The notes below the pieces were generated by a model, which worked only from the letters and a program-made list of their open reading frames with translations, was not told the DNA's origin and searched no databases. From the NCBI RefSeq assembly GCF_000425305.1, contig NZ_AUDE01000017.1, positions 62,001 to 126,000 on the forward strand: 64,000 nucleotides of DNA, read 5' to 3'. This DNA is from Psychroserpens burtonensis DSM 12212. GTDB lineage: Bacteria > Bacteroidota > Bacteroidia > Flavobacteriales > Flavobacteriaceae. Shown here piece after piece: positions 7,443 to 16,570 of the stretch. Made by a program: the position numbers and the translations under genes. Positions within the stretch are counted from its first letter, which is position 1. Every line of letters starts with the position of its first letter.

Positions 7443-8885
7443 TTAAAAACTACAACTCGTAATCTCTGTAACTCTTAGCGTATTTACCATTCCTTTTTCT
7501 TGAATAGGCATTGCTGCTAAACTAATTAACATATCACCTACTTCTAGGTAGCCTTTTTTACAGGCAATGGCATTTACATCTTCTAAAGTTTCGTCTGTAC
7601 TTACAAATTTATCATAGTAAAAAGCTTCAACACCCCAAAGCAAACTCAACTGTGTTAAGATTCGTTTATTAGAGGTGAACACTAAGATATGAGCGCTTGG
7701 TCTCCAAGCCGATATTTGAAAGGCTGTATATCCTGAGTTTGTTAATGTAGAAATTGCCTTTGCCTTAATATCATTAGCCATATGTGCTGCGTGATAACAA
7801 ATAGACTTTGTGATGTAACGCTTAGTTTTAATATGCGGTGGTGATTGTGGTACCTTAATCAAATCTGAGTCTTCAACACTTCTAATAATATTAGCCATTT
7901 GTGTGATCACTTGTACTGGATAGTTTCCAACTGATGTTTCTCCTGACAACATTACTGCATCTGCTCCATCCATTACCGAGTTAGCAACATCATTCACCTC
8001 TGCACGCGTTGGTGTCAAACTTGTAATCATTGTTTCCATCATTTGGGTTGCAATAATCACAGGAATTCTAGCCCGCTTAGCACGTAATACTAATTGCTTT
8101 TGTACTAAAGGCACTTCTTCTGCCGGAATCTCAACTCCTAAATCACCACGAGCAACCATTAATCCATCGCAGTAAGCAACAATCTTATCAATATTGGCTA
8201 CCGCTTCTGGCTTTTCAATTTTTGCTATGATTGGGATTTTATGATCGCTATGTTTTTTAATCAATTCTTCTAATTGCATTAAATCTTCTGCATGACGCAC
8301 AAATGATAATGCCATCCAATCTACTTTTAGGCTACATGCAAAAATGGCATCTTCAATATCTTTCTCTGTTAATGCTGGTTGTGAGATATTCGTATTTGGA
8401 AGGTTGACTCCTTTTTTAGAACGTAGCGGTCCACCTTGAATAACACGTGTTTTAACCTCAGATATGCCATCTGTAGAAACCACTTCAAAAATTAATTTAC
8501 CATCATCTAAAAGGATACGTTCTCCAGGATTTGCATCTTGTGGGAATTTATCATACGTCATATAGACACGTTCCTTCGTGCCTTCAAAACGTTCTCCTGT
8601 GGCGAATATAATTTCATCACCTTCATTTACGATAACTTCACCTTTCATGACACCAACTCTCAATTTTGGACCTTGAAGATCTGCAAGTATAGACGCATTG
8701 AAACCAAACTCTTCGTTTAATTCTCTAATCATTTTTACACGCTCTTCTACATCTTTATAATCTGCATGAGAAAAGTTAATTCTAAATACATTTACACCTT
8801 CTTCTAGCATCGCTTTAAGTACTTTTTTAGTACTCGTTGCTGGTCCTAGTGTAGCTACTATTTTTGTTTTTTTTCTTCTTTGCAT
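7443..8885 (-). CDS. pyk: Pyruvate kinase
   Basis: 480 residues. It converts phosphoenolpyruvate and ADP to pyruvate and ATP in the last step of glycolysis. The N-terminus KTKIVATLGPATS and NVFRINFSH form the start of the A domain. The signature IPIIAKIEKPEAVANI contains the catalytic Lys and metal-binding Glu, and GLMVARGDLGVEIP follows. ATQMMETMI and DGADAVMLSGETS complete the barrel; a C domain spans about 355-480. Its ATG shares one base with the stop of the upstream IPExxxVDY gene (TAATG), so translation is probably coupled. This pairing is typical of the lineage. Confidence 0.97.
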   Translation of the reverse strand: MQRRKKTKIVATLGPATSTKKVLKAMLEEGVNVFRINFSHADYKDVEERVKMIRELNEEFGFNASILADLQGPKLRVGVMKGEVIVNEGDEIIFATGERFEGTKERVYMTYDKFPQDANPGERILLDDGKLIFEVVSTDGISEVKTRVIQGGPLRSKKGVNLPNTNISQPALTEKDIEDAIFACSLKVDWMALSFVRHAEDLMQLEELIKKHSDHKIPIIAKIEKPEAVANIDKIVAYCDGLMVARGDLGVEIPAEEVPLVQKQLVLRAKRARIPVIIATQMMETMITSLTPTRAEVNDVANSVMDGADAVMLSGETSVGNYPVQVITQMANIIRSVEDSDLIKVPQSPPHIKTKRYITKSICYHAAHMANDIKAKAISTLTNSGYTAFQISAWRPSAHILVFTSNKRILTQLSLLWGVEAFYYDKFVSTDETLEDVNAIACKKGYLEVGDMLISLAAMPIQEKGMVNTLRVTEITSCSF

Positions 8886-9367
8886 TAGTCAAAAATTAAG
8901 TGTTCCTTAGATTTTAATTTCTCAATATCAACGCTGTATGTCGTTATGACTTGAGGTATTGTTTGTATTTTATTTAAAATGAGTTTCTCATTAAAATGAC
9001 GATCCTCAGTGGATACTTTTATGAGATAGTCTACTGTTTTTAATTCTGGTAGTAAATTAACAGTTCTTGTTACTGTAGTTTGGTTATCAAATAAAAATCC
9101 TGAGCTTTGTAATGCTGCTTCTTCTTTCTTGCATACGTTTGACACGAGATTCCAGACACTATCTATTTTTTCATTTTCCCACTCAAAAATCGAAAAAGAA
9201 GCATCAAAATAATTATAGTCTAAATCGTGCGCTTTACGTCGCAAATTAAGTCCTAAATACTTATTAAGAAGATAAGCTAAACGATAATCTTCAAGCTTGC
9301 AATGAATTGCTATAAGCGAGAAGGACGCATCATAAAAATCGTCAACGAGTAACTTGTGTAATGCCAT
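8885..9367 (-). CDS. IPExxxVDY family protein
   Basis: This 160-residue protein has the family motif in the form LPELKTVDYL near residues 106-115 (Leu replacing the usual Ile). The function is unknown. The gene is found in Bacteroidota between rnc and pyk, exactly as here. It has no signal peptide or membrane segment and is probably cytosolic. Recurrent DASFSLIAIHCKLEDYRLAY and DASFSIFEWENEK segments hint at an internal repeat of a short beta unit. It overlaps pyk by one base and is separated from rnc by 133 bases. Confidence 0.85.
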   Translation of the reverse strand: MALHKLLVDDFYDASFSLIAIHCKLEDYRLAYLLNKYLGLNLRRKAHDLDYNYFDASFSIFEWENEKIDSVWNLVSNVCKKEEAALQSSGFLFDNQTTVTRTVNLLPELKTVDYLIKVSTEDRHFNEKLILNKIQTIPQVITTYSVDIEKLKSKEHLIFD

Positions 9368-9500
9368 AATGAATCAACTACATAATGTAAATATAGTATA
9401 TTATAGGTATTAAAACATGAAGTTTTGGTTAATCTTAACGACGGGACATAGCGAAAACGTTGTAGTTGCGCAAGAATTAGTTAAAGCACCAATAAGTCAT

Positions 9501-10244
9501 TTAAAACACTTTACTTATTTCATTCTGAAATGCGAAAAAAGCACGCTTTGAGGCCTTTTCTTCCGCTTTCTTTTTGGAAGTTGCTCTAGCTTTTGCAACG
9601 ACTTTATCATCTATTGAGAGCTTTACAGAGAAATGCTTTAATTCATCATTTCCTGTATCTTCATAAACATTGTAATCAAAAGTTTTCTTTTCTTTTTGAC
9701 ACCATTCTATCAATAAACTCTTATAACTGATAACACGACCTTCTAAGGTTTCAATATCCACATGTGGTTTAATAACACGCTTATGAATAAATTTTTCACA
9801 AAAATGATAGCCTTTATCTAAATAAATGGCACCAACTAAAGACTCAAATAGATTTCCATGAATATTATTACCAAAATTAGATTTAGGAATTTTACTTTCT
9901 ACCAAATCAATAAGTTTTAAGTCCTTCCCTAATTCATTAAGATGTTCTCTACTCACCACTTTAGATCTCATTTTGGTTAAATACCCTTCATCACCATGTG
10001 GTACTTCTTCAAATAAGTAAGCAGCAATTACAGCACTTAACATAGCGTCGCCAACAAACTCTAACCGCTCATAATTTAATGCATTCCCTTTTTCGTCTCT
10101 GATATTCATAGAACGATGAGTAAAGGCCTTAAAGTACAGTGATTTGTTTTTGACCTTATAACCGAGAATATCGTTGAGTAATAAAAAAAAATTCCCGTCT
10201 TTAGTAGAGCGGGAATTTTTAAATATGTTACGAATGAAGCTCAT
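9501..10244 (-). CDS. rnc: Ribonuclease III
   Basis: 247 residues. It cuts double-stranded RNA in rRNA maturation and RNA turnover. The catalytic signature NYERLEFVGDAMLSAV (about 57-72) carries the metal-binding Glu/Asp. A second acidic patch is NLFESLVGAIYLDKG (about 131-145). A double-stranded-RNA-binding domain follows (about 170-240), ending in ARATSKKKAEEKASKRAF. The length is normal for Bacteroidota. The gene begins 7 bases after fabF ends, so acpP-fabF-rnc are almost certainly co-transcribed. Confidence 0.96.
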   Translation of the reverse strand: MSFIRNIFKNSRSTKDGNFFLLLNDILGYKVKNKSLYFKAFTHRSMNIRDEKGNALNYERLEFVGDAMLSAVIAAYLFEEVPHGDEGYLTKMRSKVVSREHLNELGKDLKLIDLVESKIPKSNFGNNIHGNLFESLVGAIYLDKGYHFCEKFIHKRVIKPHVDIETLEGRVISYKSLLIEWCQKEKKTFDYNVYEDTGNDELKHFSVKLSIDDKVVAKARATSKKKAEEKASKRAFFAFQNEISKVF

Positions 10245-10251
10245 TCGGGAT

Positions 10252-11502
10252 TTAGTCTAATTTTTTGAATAATACACAGGCGTTGTGACCGCCAAATCCA
10301 AACGTATTACTCATAGCAACTTTAACGTCTCTTTTTTGTGCTTTGTTTAATGTTAAATTAAGTTTAGGATCAATATTCTCGTCAACTACTTCGTGATTTA
10401 TTGTTGGAGGCACTAAACTATGTTCCATTGCTAAAATTGACGCAATAGCTTCTATAGCTCCAGCTGCTCCTAATAAATGTCCAGTCATAGACTTAGTAGA
10501 ATTGATGTTAATATTTTTAGCATGGTCTCCAAACACTTCAGAAATCGCTTTAAGTTCAGCAACATCTCCAAGAGGTGTTGATGTTCCATGCGTGTTGATA
10601 TGATCAACTTCTTCAGGTTTTATACCCGCATTTTCTAAACAATTTTTCATTACCGCAATAACACCTATACCATCAGGATGTGGCGCTGTCATGTGATATG
10701 CATCAGACGATAATCCGCCTCCTAACAATTCAGCATAAATTTTAGCTCCTCTTGCTTTTGCGTGCTCATACTCCTCAAGAACAATAGCTCCAGCACCTTC
10801 ACCCAAAACGAAACCATCTCTGGTCGCATCAAAAGGCCTAGAGGCTGTTTCTGGACTTTCATTTCTTGTAGATAGCGCATGCATAGCATTAAAACCACCC
10901 ATCCCAGCAATAGTTACTGCTGCCTCACTCCCACCTGTTACAATCACATCGCAATGACCCAAACGAATCATATTTAATGAATCAAACATGGCGTTAGCCG
11001 AAGAGGCACATGCAGATACTGTTGTGTAATTAGGTCCCATAAACCCATGTTTAATAGATATGTTTCCTGGTGCAATGTCTGCAATCATTTTAGGAATAAA
11101 GAACGGATTAAATCTTGGTGTACCATCTCCAGCTGCAAAGTTTAAAACTTCTTGCTGAAATGTTTCCAAGCCTCCAATTCCTGCTCCCCAAATAACACCT
11201 ACTCGTAATTTATCTATTTTATCTAGATCTAGCTTAGAATCTACAATAGCTTCATCTGAAGCTACCATGGCATACTGTGCAAATCTATCCATTTTACGAG
11301 CCTCTTTTCTATCAAAAAAGTCGGTAGCATTAAAGTTTTTTAATTCGCAAGCGAATTTTGTTTTGAACTTTTCAGTATCAAAATATGTTATAGGTGCAGC
11401 ACCACTTTTACCACTTATAAGCGCATCCCAAAATTCATCTTTGGTATTACCAATGGGTGTAAGTGCTCCTAAACCAGTAACTACAACTCGCTTTAATTCC
11501 AT
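10252..11502 (-). CDS. fabF: Beta-ketoacyl-ACP synthase II
   Basis: 416 residues. It elongates acyl-ACP with malonyl-ACP in housekeeping fatty acid synthesis. The catalytic triad is complete: Cys165 in TTVSACASSAN, His in INTHGTSTPLGD (near 303) and His in KSMTGHLLGAAGA (near 340). It starts 14 bases downstream of acpP. It differs clearly from the second ketosynthase at 58335, where the first His motif is altered, so this copy is the general enzyme. Confidence 0.97.
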   Translation of the reverse strand: MELKRVVVTGLGALTPIGNTKDEFWDALISGKSGAAPITYFDTEKFKTKFACELKNFNATDFFDRKEARKMDRFAQYAMVASDEAIVDSKLDLDKIDKLRVGVIWGAGIGGLETFQQEVLNFAAGDGTPRFNPFFIPKMIADIAPGNISIKHGFMGPNYTTVSACASSANAMFDSLNMIRLGHCDVIVTGGSEAAVTIAGMGGFNAMHALSTRNESPETASRPFDATRDGFVLGEGAGAIVLEEYEHAKARGAKIYAELLGGGLSSDAYHMTAPHPDGIGVIAVMKNCLENAGIKPEEVDHINTHGTSTPLGDVAELKAISEVFGDHAKNININSTKSMTGHLLGAAGAIEAIASILAMEHSLVPPTINHEVVDENIDPKLNLTLNKAQKRDVKVAMSNTFGFGGHNACVLFKKLD

Positions 11503-11516
11503 AAATATTTATTGAA

Positions 11517-11750
11517 TTATTTTGCTGCTTCTATATAAGAGACCGCTTGACCAACTGTTGCAATATTTTCAGCTTGGTCGTCTGGGATTTGAATATCAAA
11601 TTCTTTTTCAAATTCCATGATTAACTCGACAGTGTCTAATGAATCTGCTCCTAAATCGTTTGTGAAGCTCGCTTCAGTTACAACTTCGTTTTCATCAACT
11701 CCCAATTTGTCTACGATAATCGCTTTTACTCTTGATGCAATGTCTGACAT
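11517..11750 (-). CDS. acpP: Acyl carrier protein
   Basis: This 77-residue acidic protein carries growing acyl chains on a 4'-phosphopantetheine arm. The attachment serine is S37 in [15 protein letters not shown]. The length and charge are typical of the housekeeping carrier. It is first in the acpP-fabF-rnc operon and divergent from purN. The second carrier at 57875 has NSANLVD at this site and is much less standard. Confidence 0.97.
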   Translation of the reverse strand: MSDIASRVKAIIVDKLGVDENEVVTEASFTNDLGADSLDTVELIMEFEKEFDIQIPDDQAENIATVGQAVSYIEAAK

Positions 11751-11781
11751 AATTTTTTAATTTTAAATTTTAATTAGTTCG

Positions 11782-11789
11782 CAAAAATA
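11782..11789 (-). promoter_or_regulatory. -7 promoter box of acpP (TATTTTTG on minus)
   Basis: CAAAAATA on plus reads TATTTTTG on minus, an exact TAnnTTTG match about 32 bases upstream of the acpP start. A TTG lies 14 bases further upstream, slightly closer than usual. This is the only good box in the gap to purN. Confidence 0.45.
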
Positions 11790-12018
11790 AAAAAACTTTA
11801 TTTCAATACACACCTTTAATTTAAAAATGTGATGGTAATTTAGTAAAATTACTTTGAAGAATTTATGTTTTACGTTCTATTTGTTAATTATTATTCTTTT
11901 TTTTGTTTTGAATAACACTAACTGATTGTCTGAAATGAAATGAGCTTGAGAAATTTTGCTGAATATTTAATAAATTCAATTTGCGAATTTCACCTGATAA
12001 CCCTATAAAAATATAAAC

Positions 12019-12591
12019 GTGCAGATAAAACGTATTGTAATTTTTGCGTCCGGAAGTGGCACTAATGCTGAAAATTTAATTAGGTTTTTTCACAACAGAG
12101 AAAATGCTTCTGTTAGTCTTGTACTTACTAACAATCCTCATGCCAAAGTTTTGGATCGCGCAAAAAAACTAAAAGTTAGTGCGCTATCATTCAACAAAAT
12201 AGCATTTACTGAGACTGATGACGTTTTAAATATTCTTCAGAATTCAAAACCTGACCTCATAGTCCTAGCTGGTTTTTTATGGATGTTTCCAAAGAAAATT
12301 TTAAACATGTTTCCTAATAAAGTGATTAATGTGCATCCTGCACTGTTACCAAAATATGGCGGAAAAGGAATGTATGGAATGAATGTCCATGAAGCCATTG
12401 TTGCTAACAAAGAAACCGAAACTGGAATCACCATTCATTATGTGAACGAGCATTATGATGAAGGTGCTATCATTTTTCAGTCGAAATGTGCTGTACTCAA
12501 AACTGATTCTGCTCAAGATGTTGCAGATAAGATTCATGGTTTGGAGATGGAGTGGTTTCCGAAGGTGGTGGAGGAATTGTTAAAATCATAA
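12019..12591 (+). CDS. purN: Phosphoribosylglycinamide formyltransferase
   Basis: 190 residues with a GTG start (GTG CAG ATA AAA). It formylates GAR to FGAR in purine synthesis, using 10-formyl-THF. The N-terminal IVIFASGSGTNAENLI is the phosphate-binding loop. The catalytic Asn and His lie in VINVHPALLPKYGGKGMYG, and the Asp in YDEGAII. The length is normal. It is divergent from acpP and lies upstream of an RNase H gene. A long imperfect repeat follows immediately after the stop. Confidence 0.95.
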   Translation: MQIKRIVIFASGSGTNAENLIRFFHNRENASVSLVLTNNPHAKVLDRAKKLKVSALSFNKIAFTETDDVLNILQNSKPDLIVLAGFLWMFPKKILNMFPNKVINVHPALLPKYGGKGMYGMNVHEAIVANKETETGITIHYVNEHYDEGAIIFQSKCAVLKTDSAQDVADKIHGLEMEWFPKVVEELLKS

Positions 12592-12592
12592 A

Positions 12593-12667
12593 TGTCATTC
12601 AGAGCGTAGCGAAGAATCTCACCTTTAAATAAATAGATTCTTCAGTCGTACCTCCTTCTGAATGACA
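12593..12667. repeat. Long imperfect extragenic inverted repeat
   Basis: TGTCATTCAGA (12593-12603) pairs with TCTGAATGACA (12657-12667). An inner AAGAATCT / AGATTCTT pair (about 12612-12619 and 12645-12652) gives a second stem. This is the extragenic-repeat type common in Flavobacteriaceae genomes (family statement from memory). It separates purN from the RNase H gene and overlaps an upstream ATG at 12662 that is therefore unlikely to be used. Confidence 0.7.
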
Positions 12668-12697
12668 AAAAAACTCCCGTTTTTACGGAAACTAAAG

Positions 12698-13339
12698 ATG
12701 AGTAAAAAGAAAAAAAAATATTACACCGTTTGGAAAGGACATCACGCAGGTGTTTTTGAATCCTGGAATGATTGTAAAGCACAAATCAAAAATTTTGAAG
12801 GTGCTCAATACAAATCTTTTGAAACGTTTGATACTGCAAAAGAAGCCTTAAAAGGTAATTATTTTGATTATATAGGCAAAAACAAGTCATTTGCTGGTGA
12901 GCTCACTAAAGAACAACTCAAAAAGATTGGGAAACCTAATTTTAATTCTATTGCTGTTGATGCAGCATCTTCAGGTAATCCCGGTATTATGGAGTATCGT
13001 GGTGTAGATACTAAAACAAAAAAACAGCTTTTTATTCAAGGCCCTTTTGCTCAAGGAACAAATAATTTAGGAGAATTTCTGGCATTAGTTCACGGATTAG
13101 GTTTTCTAAAAAAACACAATAGCGACCGCATCTTATATACAGATTCTAGGACGGCCATGAGTTGGGTGCGAAAAAAACACTGTAACTCTAAGCTAGAACG
13201 CAGTACAAAAAATAAACCCGTTTATGACCTCGTAGACCGCGCAGTACAATGGTTAAAAGAGAATGAGTACAAGACGACTATTGTAAAATGGGAAACTAAA
13301 GCTTGGGGTGAAATTCCTGCGGATTTTGGACGAAAATAA
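12698..13339 (+). CDS. Viroplasmin / RNase H1-type ribonuclease H
   Basis: 213 residues from the chosen ATG. The N-terminal 50 residues (YYTVWKGHHAGVFESW, then FEGAQYKSFETFDTAKEAL) form the small RNA:DNA hybrid-binding domain shared by eukaryotic RNase H1 and caulimovirus viroplasmin. The C-terminal RNase H fold shows Asp in SIAVDAASSGNPG, Glu in NLGEFLALVHGL and Asp in ILYTDSRTAMSW, matching the D-E-D core. It likely removes RNA from hybrids. An ATG 36 bases upstream lies inside the extragenic repeat, and the 12 residues it would add do not fit the family, so I chose 12698. Confidence 0.88.
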   Translation: MSKKKKKYYTVWKGHHAGVFESWNDCKAQIKNFEGAQYKSFETFDTAKEALKGNYFDYIGKNKSFAGELTKEQLKKIGKPNFNSIAVDAASSGNPGIMEYRGVDTKTKKQLFIQGPFAQGTNNLGEFLALVHGLGFLKKHNSDRILYTDSRTAMSWVRKKHCNSKLERSTKNKPVYDLVDRAVQWLKENEYKTTIVKWETKAWGEIPADFGRK

Positions 13340-13365
13340 ATTCGCCCTTTAGTTCTTAAAAACTG

Positions 13366-13373
13366 TATATTTG
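13366..13373 (+). promoter_or_regulatory. -7 promoter box of the PfkB kinase gene (TATATTTG)
   Basis: Exact TAnnTTTG match 21 bases before the chosen ATG at 13395. The box overlaps an in-frame ATG at 13371, which argues that 13395 is the true start. Confidence 0.5.
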
Positions 13374-13394
13374 CAGCAAATTTTAAAACGCTTT

Positions 13395-14321
13395 ATGAGC
13401 AAATTAGTTATAGTTGGTACAGTCGCTTTTGACGCTATTGAAACACCCTTTGGAAAAACAGACAAAATTCTTGGAGGAGCAGCAACCTATATAGGTTTAT
13501 CTGCTTCAAATTTTGATGTTGACTCAGCAGCAGTATCTGTCGTTGGTGGCGATTTTCCGCAGAAATATTTAGATCTTTTATCTAATAGAAACGTCAATAC
13601 TGATGGTATTGAGATCGTAAAAGAGGGTAAAACATTCTTCTGGAGTGGTAAATATCATAATGATATGAACTCTCGTGATACGTTAGCGACTGAATTAAAT
13701 GTTTTAGAGCATTTTAATCCTGTTGTGCCTGATGCTTATAAAGATGCAGATGTTGTAATGCTTGGAAATTTACATCCAATGGTACAACAAGGGGTATTAG
13801 ACCAGATGAATAAAAAGCCAAAGTTGGCTATTTTAGATACTATGAATTTTTGGATGGATATCGCTTTAGACGATTTACATGCAGTCATAAAAAATGTCGA
13901 TGTTATTACCATTAATGACGAAGAGGCGAGACAATTAACTGGAGAATACTCATTGGTTGTTGCGGCAAGAAAGATTCATGAAATGGGTCCTAAATATGTA
14001 GTCATTAAAAAAGGAGAACATGGTGCGTTATTATTCAATAATGGGCATATGTTCTATGCCCCTGCTTTACCACTAGAGGAAGTTTTTGATCCTACAGGAG
14101 CAGGAGATACATTTGCTGGAGGATTTGCTGGTTATTTAGCAAAAACAGAAGATTATAGTTTTGAGAATATGAAAAACGCTGTCATCTATGGATCTACTTT
14201 AGCATCCTTTTGTGTTGAAAAATTTGGTACAGAACGAATGCAGAACTTGAGCAAAGGTGAAATTGACCATCGATTAAAAGACTTTAAAAGGCTAACACAA
14301 TTCAATATTGAATTATCATAA
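13395..14321 (+). CDS. PfkB-family sugar/nucleoside kinase
   Basis: 308 residues from the chosen ATG (MSKLVIVGTVAFDAI). The fold is the ribokinase/PfkB type: GGAATYIGLSASNF near 28-41 is signature 1, and DPTGAGDTFAGGFAGYLA near 235-252 is signature 2, with catalytic Asp in GAGD. The substrate cannot be told from sequence; ribokinase, adenosine kinase and fructokinase relatives share these motifs. Its place directly upstream of a PurF-type gene would fit a nucleoside or ribose role (inference). A strong terminator follows. Confidence 0.85.
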   Translation: MSKLVIVGTVAFDAIETPFGKTDKILGGAATYIGLSASNFDVDSAAVSVVGGDFPQKYLDLLSNRNVNTDGIEIVKEGKTFFWSGKYHNDMNSRDTLATELNVLEHFNPVVPDAYKDADVVMLGNLHPMVQQGVLDQMNKKPKLAILDTMNFWMDIALDDLHAVIKNVDVITINDEEARQLTGEYSLVVAARKIHEMGPKYVVIKKGEHGALLFNNGHMFYAPALPLEEVFDPTGAGDTFAGGFAGYLAKTEDYSFENMKNAVIYGSTLASFCVEKFGTERMQNLSKGEIDHRLKDFKRLTQFNIELS

Positions 14322-14324
14322 ACT

Positions 14325-14354
14325 AACGCGCTCAAAATTGAGTGCGTTTTTTTT
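14325..14354 (+). terminator. Rho-independent terminator after the PfkB kinase gene
   Basis: AACGCGCTCAA (14325-14335) pairs with TTGAGTGCGTT (14338-14348) with one G-U pair, followed by a run of eight T. Confidence 0.85.
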
Positions 14355-14412
14355 ATGCTAAATTTAGTTCATAATCTTTAATTTTAAAATACATTAAAAC
14401 AACAACACACCA

Positions 14413-16311
14413 ATGAGCGATGCTTTAAAACATGAATGCGGAATTGCACTCATAAGACTCAAAAAACCATTAGAATTCTACAAAGAAAAATATGGAAGTG
14501 CATTTTACGGAGTAAACAAAATGTACCTCTTAATGGAAAAGCAACATAATCGTGGACAGGATGGTGCAGGTTTTGCAAGTATTAAATTAGACACAAAACC
14601 AGGAGATCGTTATATTAGTCGTGTACGCTCAATCGCTCAACAACCTATTCAAGATATTTTTGCTCAAATCAATGAGCGTATTAATGAGGAGCTCACAGAG
14701 CATCCAGAATATCAAGACGATGTTGCGCTACAAAAACAACACATTCCCTATATTGGTGAACTTTTTTTAGGTCATGTTCGCTATGGCACCTTCGGTAAAA
14801 ACAGTGTAGAAAGTGTTCATCCATTTTTAAGACAAAATAATTGGATGCACAGAAACCTCATCGTTGCAGGTAACTTTAATATGACTAATGTTAATCACTT
14901 ATTTGATGGTTTAGTAAAGTTGGGTCAGCATCCAAAAGAAAAGGCAGACACCGTTACTATTATGGAGAAGATTGGTCATTTCTTGGATGATGCAGTGTCT
15001 AAAATTTATAAAAAATTAAAGAAAGAAGGTTATAACAAAAATGAATGTTCTCCACTAATTGCAGAGCGTTTGAATGTTGCTAAGATTTTAAGAAAAGCTG
15101 CTAAAAATTGGGATGGTGGTTATGCTATGGCTGGCTTATTAGGTCACGGTGATTCGTTTGTTTTACGTGATCCATCTGGTATACGTCCAGCTTACTATTA
15201 TGAAGATGATGAAGTTGTTGTGGTTGCCTCAGAGCGCCCAGTAATACAGACTGTTTTTAACGTTGATTTTGAAGATGTCAAAGAGTTAGCTCCAGGTCAC
15301 GCTATAATTACAAAAAAATCTGGTGAGGTTTCTATAGAACAAATATTGGAGCCCCTAGAGCGTAAAGCATGTTCTTTTGAGCGCATTTATTTTTCCCGTG
15401 GAAGTGATGCTGAAATCTATCAGGAGCGAAAAACATTAGGGAAATTGTTAATGCCTAAAGTTTTGGAAGCCATTGATGGTGATACAAAAAACTCTGTGTT
15501 TTCATATATTCCGAATACTGCGGAAACGTCTTTCTTTGGAATGATTGAAACCGTAGAACAACATCTGAATGAGCGCAAAACGAGAGCTATTTTGAATGGT
15601 GGCGGAAAACTTTCCGCAGAAAAAGTTACAGAGATCCTATCTGAAAGACCTCGAATTGAAAAAATTGCTATTAAAGATGTTAAACTTAGAACCTTTATTA
15701 CAGAAGATAGTAGTCGTGATGATTTAGTAGCTCATGTATATGATGTGACCTACGGCGTCATTAAACCAACAGATAATCTTGTCATTATTGATGATAGTAT
15801 TGTGAGAGGTACAACACTCAAAATGAGTATTATCAAGATGATGGATCGCTTAAATCCAAAACAAATTGTGGTCGTATCCTCTGCTCCTCAAATTCGTTAT
15901 CCAGATTGTTATGGTATTGATATGGCAAATCTAGAGAGTTTAATTGCGTTTAGAGCAATGTTGGCGTTATTAAAAGAGACTAATAACTATTATTTAATTG
16001 AAGAAGTATATCATAAATGTAAAGCACAATTAGCCCTAAAAGATAAAGAAGTAAAAAATTATGTGAAGGACTTATATCGTCAATTTACAACAGAAGAAAT
16101 ATCAAGTAAGATTTCTGAGTTAATTTCAGATCCATCAATAAAAGCAAAAGTAAAAACTATTTTTCAACCTATTGAAAATTTACATAAGGCGTGTCCAAAA
16201 AATCTAGGGGACTGGTATTTTACCGGCAATTACCCTACTGCTGGTGGTAACCGCGTGGTTAATAGAGCTTTTATTAATTTTTATGAAGGAAATAAAGAGA
16301 GAGCTTACTAG
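14413..16311 (+). CDS. purF: Amidophosphoribosyltransferase, long Bacteroidota form
   Basis: 632 residues. The N-terminus MSDALKHECGIALIRL places nucleophilic Cys9 after a short propeptide, as in class II glutamine amidotransferases. Glutaminase features follow: QHNRGQDGAGFAS, LGHVRYGTFG and AGNFNMTN. The PRPP-binding loop is NLVIIDDSIVRGTTLKMSI (about 458-476). Classic PurF is about 470-510 residues. The extra length comes from a linker near 75-100, a segment after the glutaminase domain, and about 100 C-terminal residues. Bacteroidota often hold such a long paralogue besides a classical PurF, so this may be the second copy; the reaction is still expected to be PRPP plus Gln to phosphoribosylamine. 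Confidence 0.85.
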   Translation: MSDALKHECGIALIRLKKPLEFYKEKYGSAFYGVNKMYLLMEKQHNRGQDGAGFASIKLDTKPGDRYISRVRSIAQQPIQDIFAQINERINEELTEHPEYQDDVALQKQHIPYIGELFLGHVRYGTFGKNSVESVHPFLRQNNWMHRNLIVAGNFNMTNVNHLFDGLVKLGQHPKEKADTVTIMEKIGHFLDDAVSKIYKKLKKEGYNKNECSPLIAERLNVAKILRKAAKNWDGGYAMAGLLGHGDSFVLRDPSGIRPAYYYEDDEVVVVASERPVIQTVFNVDFEDVKELAPGHAIITKKSGEVSIEQILEPLERKACSFERIYFSRGSDAEIYQERKTLGKLLMPKVLEAIDGDTKNSVFSYIPNTAETSFFGMIETVEQHLNERKTRAILNGGGKLSAEKVTEILSERPRIEKIAIKDVKLRTFITEDSSRDDLVAHVYDVTYGVIKPTDNLVIIDDSIVRGTTLKMSIIKMMDRLNPKQIVVVSSAPQIRYPDCYGIDMANLESLIAFRAMLALLKETNNYYLIEEVYHKCKAQLALKDKEVKNYVKDLYRQFTTEEISSKISELISDPSIKAKVKTIFQPIENLHKACPKNLGDWYFTGNYPTAGGNRVVNRAFINFYEGNKERAY

Positions 16312-16412
16312 ATAAAAAACATAAAATTGTCACTTTATCTAAGATATTATCATTTTTATCGGATAAAAGTGCATTTAGTCTAATATTTAGTAACGAATCT
16401 CTAAATAACACA

Positions 16413-16420
16413 TACATTGG
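16413..16420 (+). promoter_or_regulatory. -7-like box of small-RNA copy 1 (TACATTGG)
   Basis: Seven of eight bases match TAnnTTTG. The box starts exactly 12 bases before the conserved element of copy 1, the same offset as the perfect box of copy 2. Confidence 0.4.
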
Positions 16421-16424
16421 TCTC

Positions 16425-16497
16425 ACCATAACATAAGTAGGTTAAGTTCATGGTAGATTTGGGGCAAAAAAAGGTGAACATCTGTTCACCTTTTTTT
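16425..16497 (+). ncRNA. Candidate small RNA, copy 1
   Basis: A 73-base module. ACCAT...ATGGT ends can close a first hairpin (16425-16454). A conserved TAGATTTGGGGC segment follows. Then comes a textbook terminator: seven A, GGTGAAC, loop ATCT, GTTCACC, seven T (16466-16497). It has no open reading frame. Copy 2 at 16749 matches it over the whole length. The differences lie in one base of the first hairpin, the A/T-run lengths and the terminator loop, so structure is kept while the loop changes. The -7-like box upstream supports plus-strand transcription. I do not recognise a known RNA family. Confidence 0.5.
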
Positions 16498-16570
16498 ATG
16501 GATATATACGAACAACTCACGAGTTGTCCCTCCACTTTTTCTGCAAAATATTTTTAGATTATTCTACTTA

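Noticed and set aside
9417-9551. 44-residue plus-strand frame in the rnc-IPExxxVDY gap
   Set aside because: It runs into the rnc 3' end antisense; hydrophobic start only, no support.
12662-12697. Upstream ATG of the RNase H gene
   Set aside because: It lies inside the extragenic repeat; the 12 extra residues do not fit the family.
13371-13394. Upstream ATG of the PfkB kinase gene
   Set aside because: The -7 box TATATTTG overlaps it, so it would not be transcribed.
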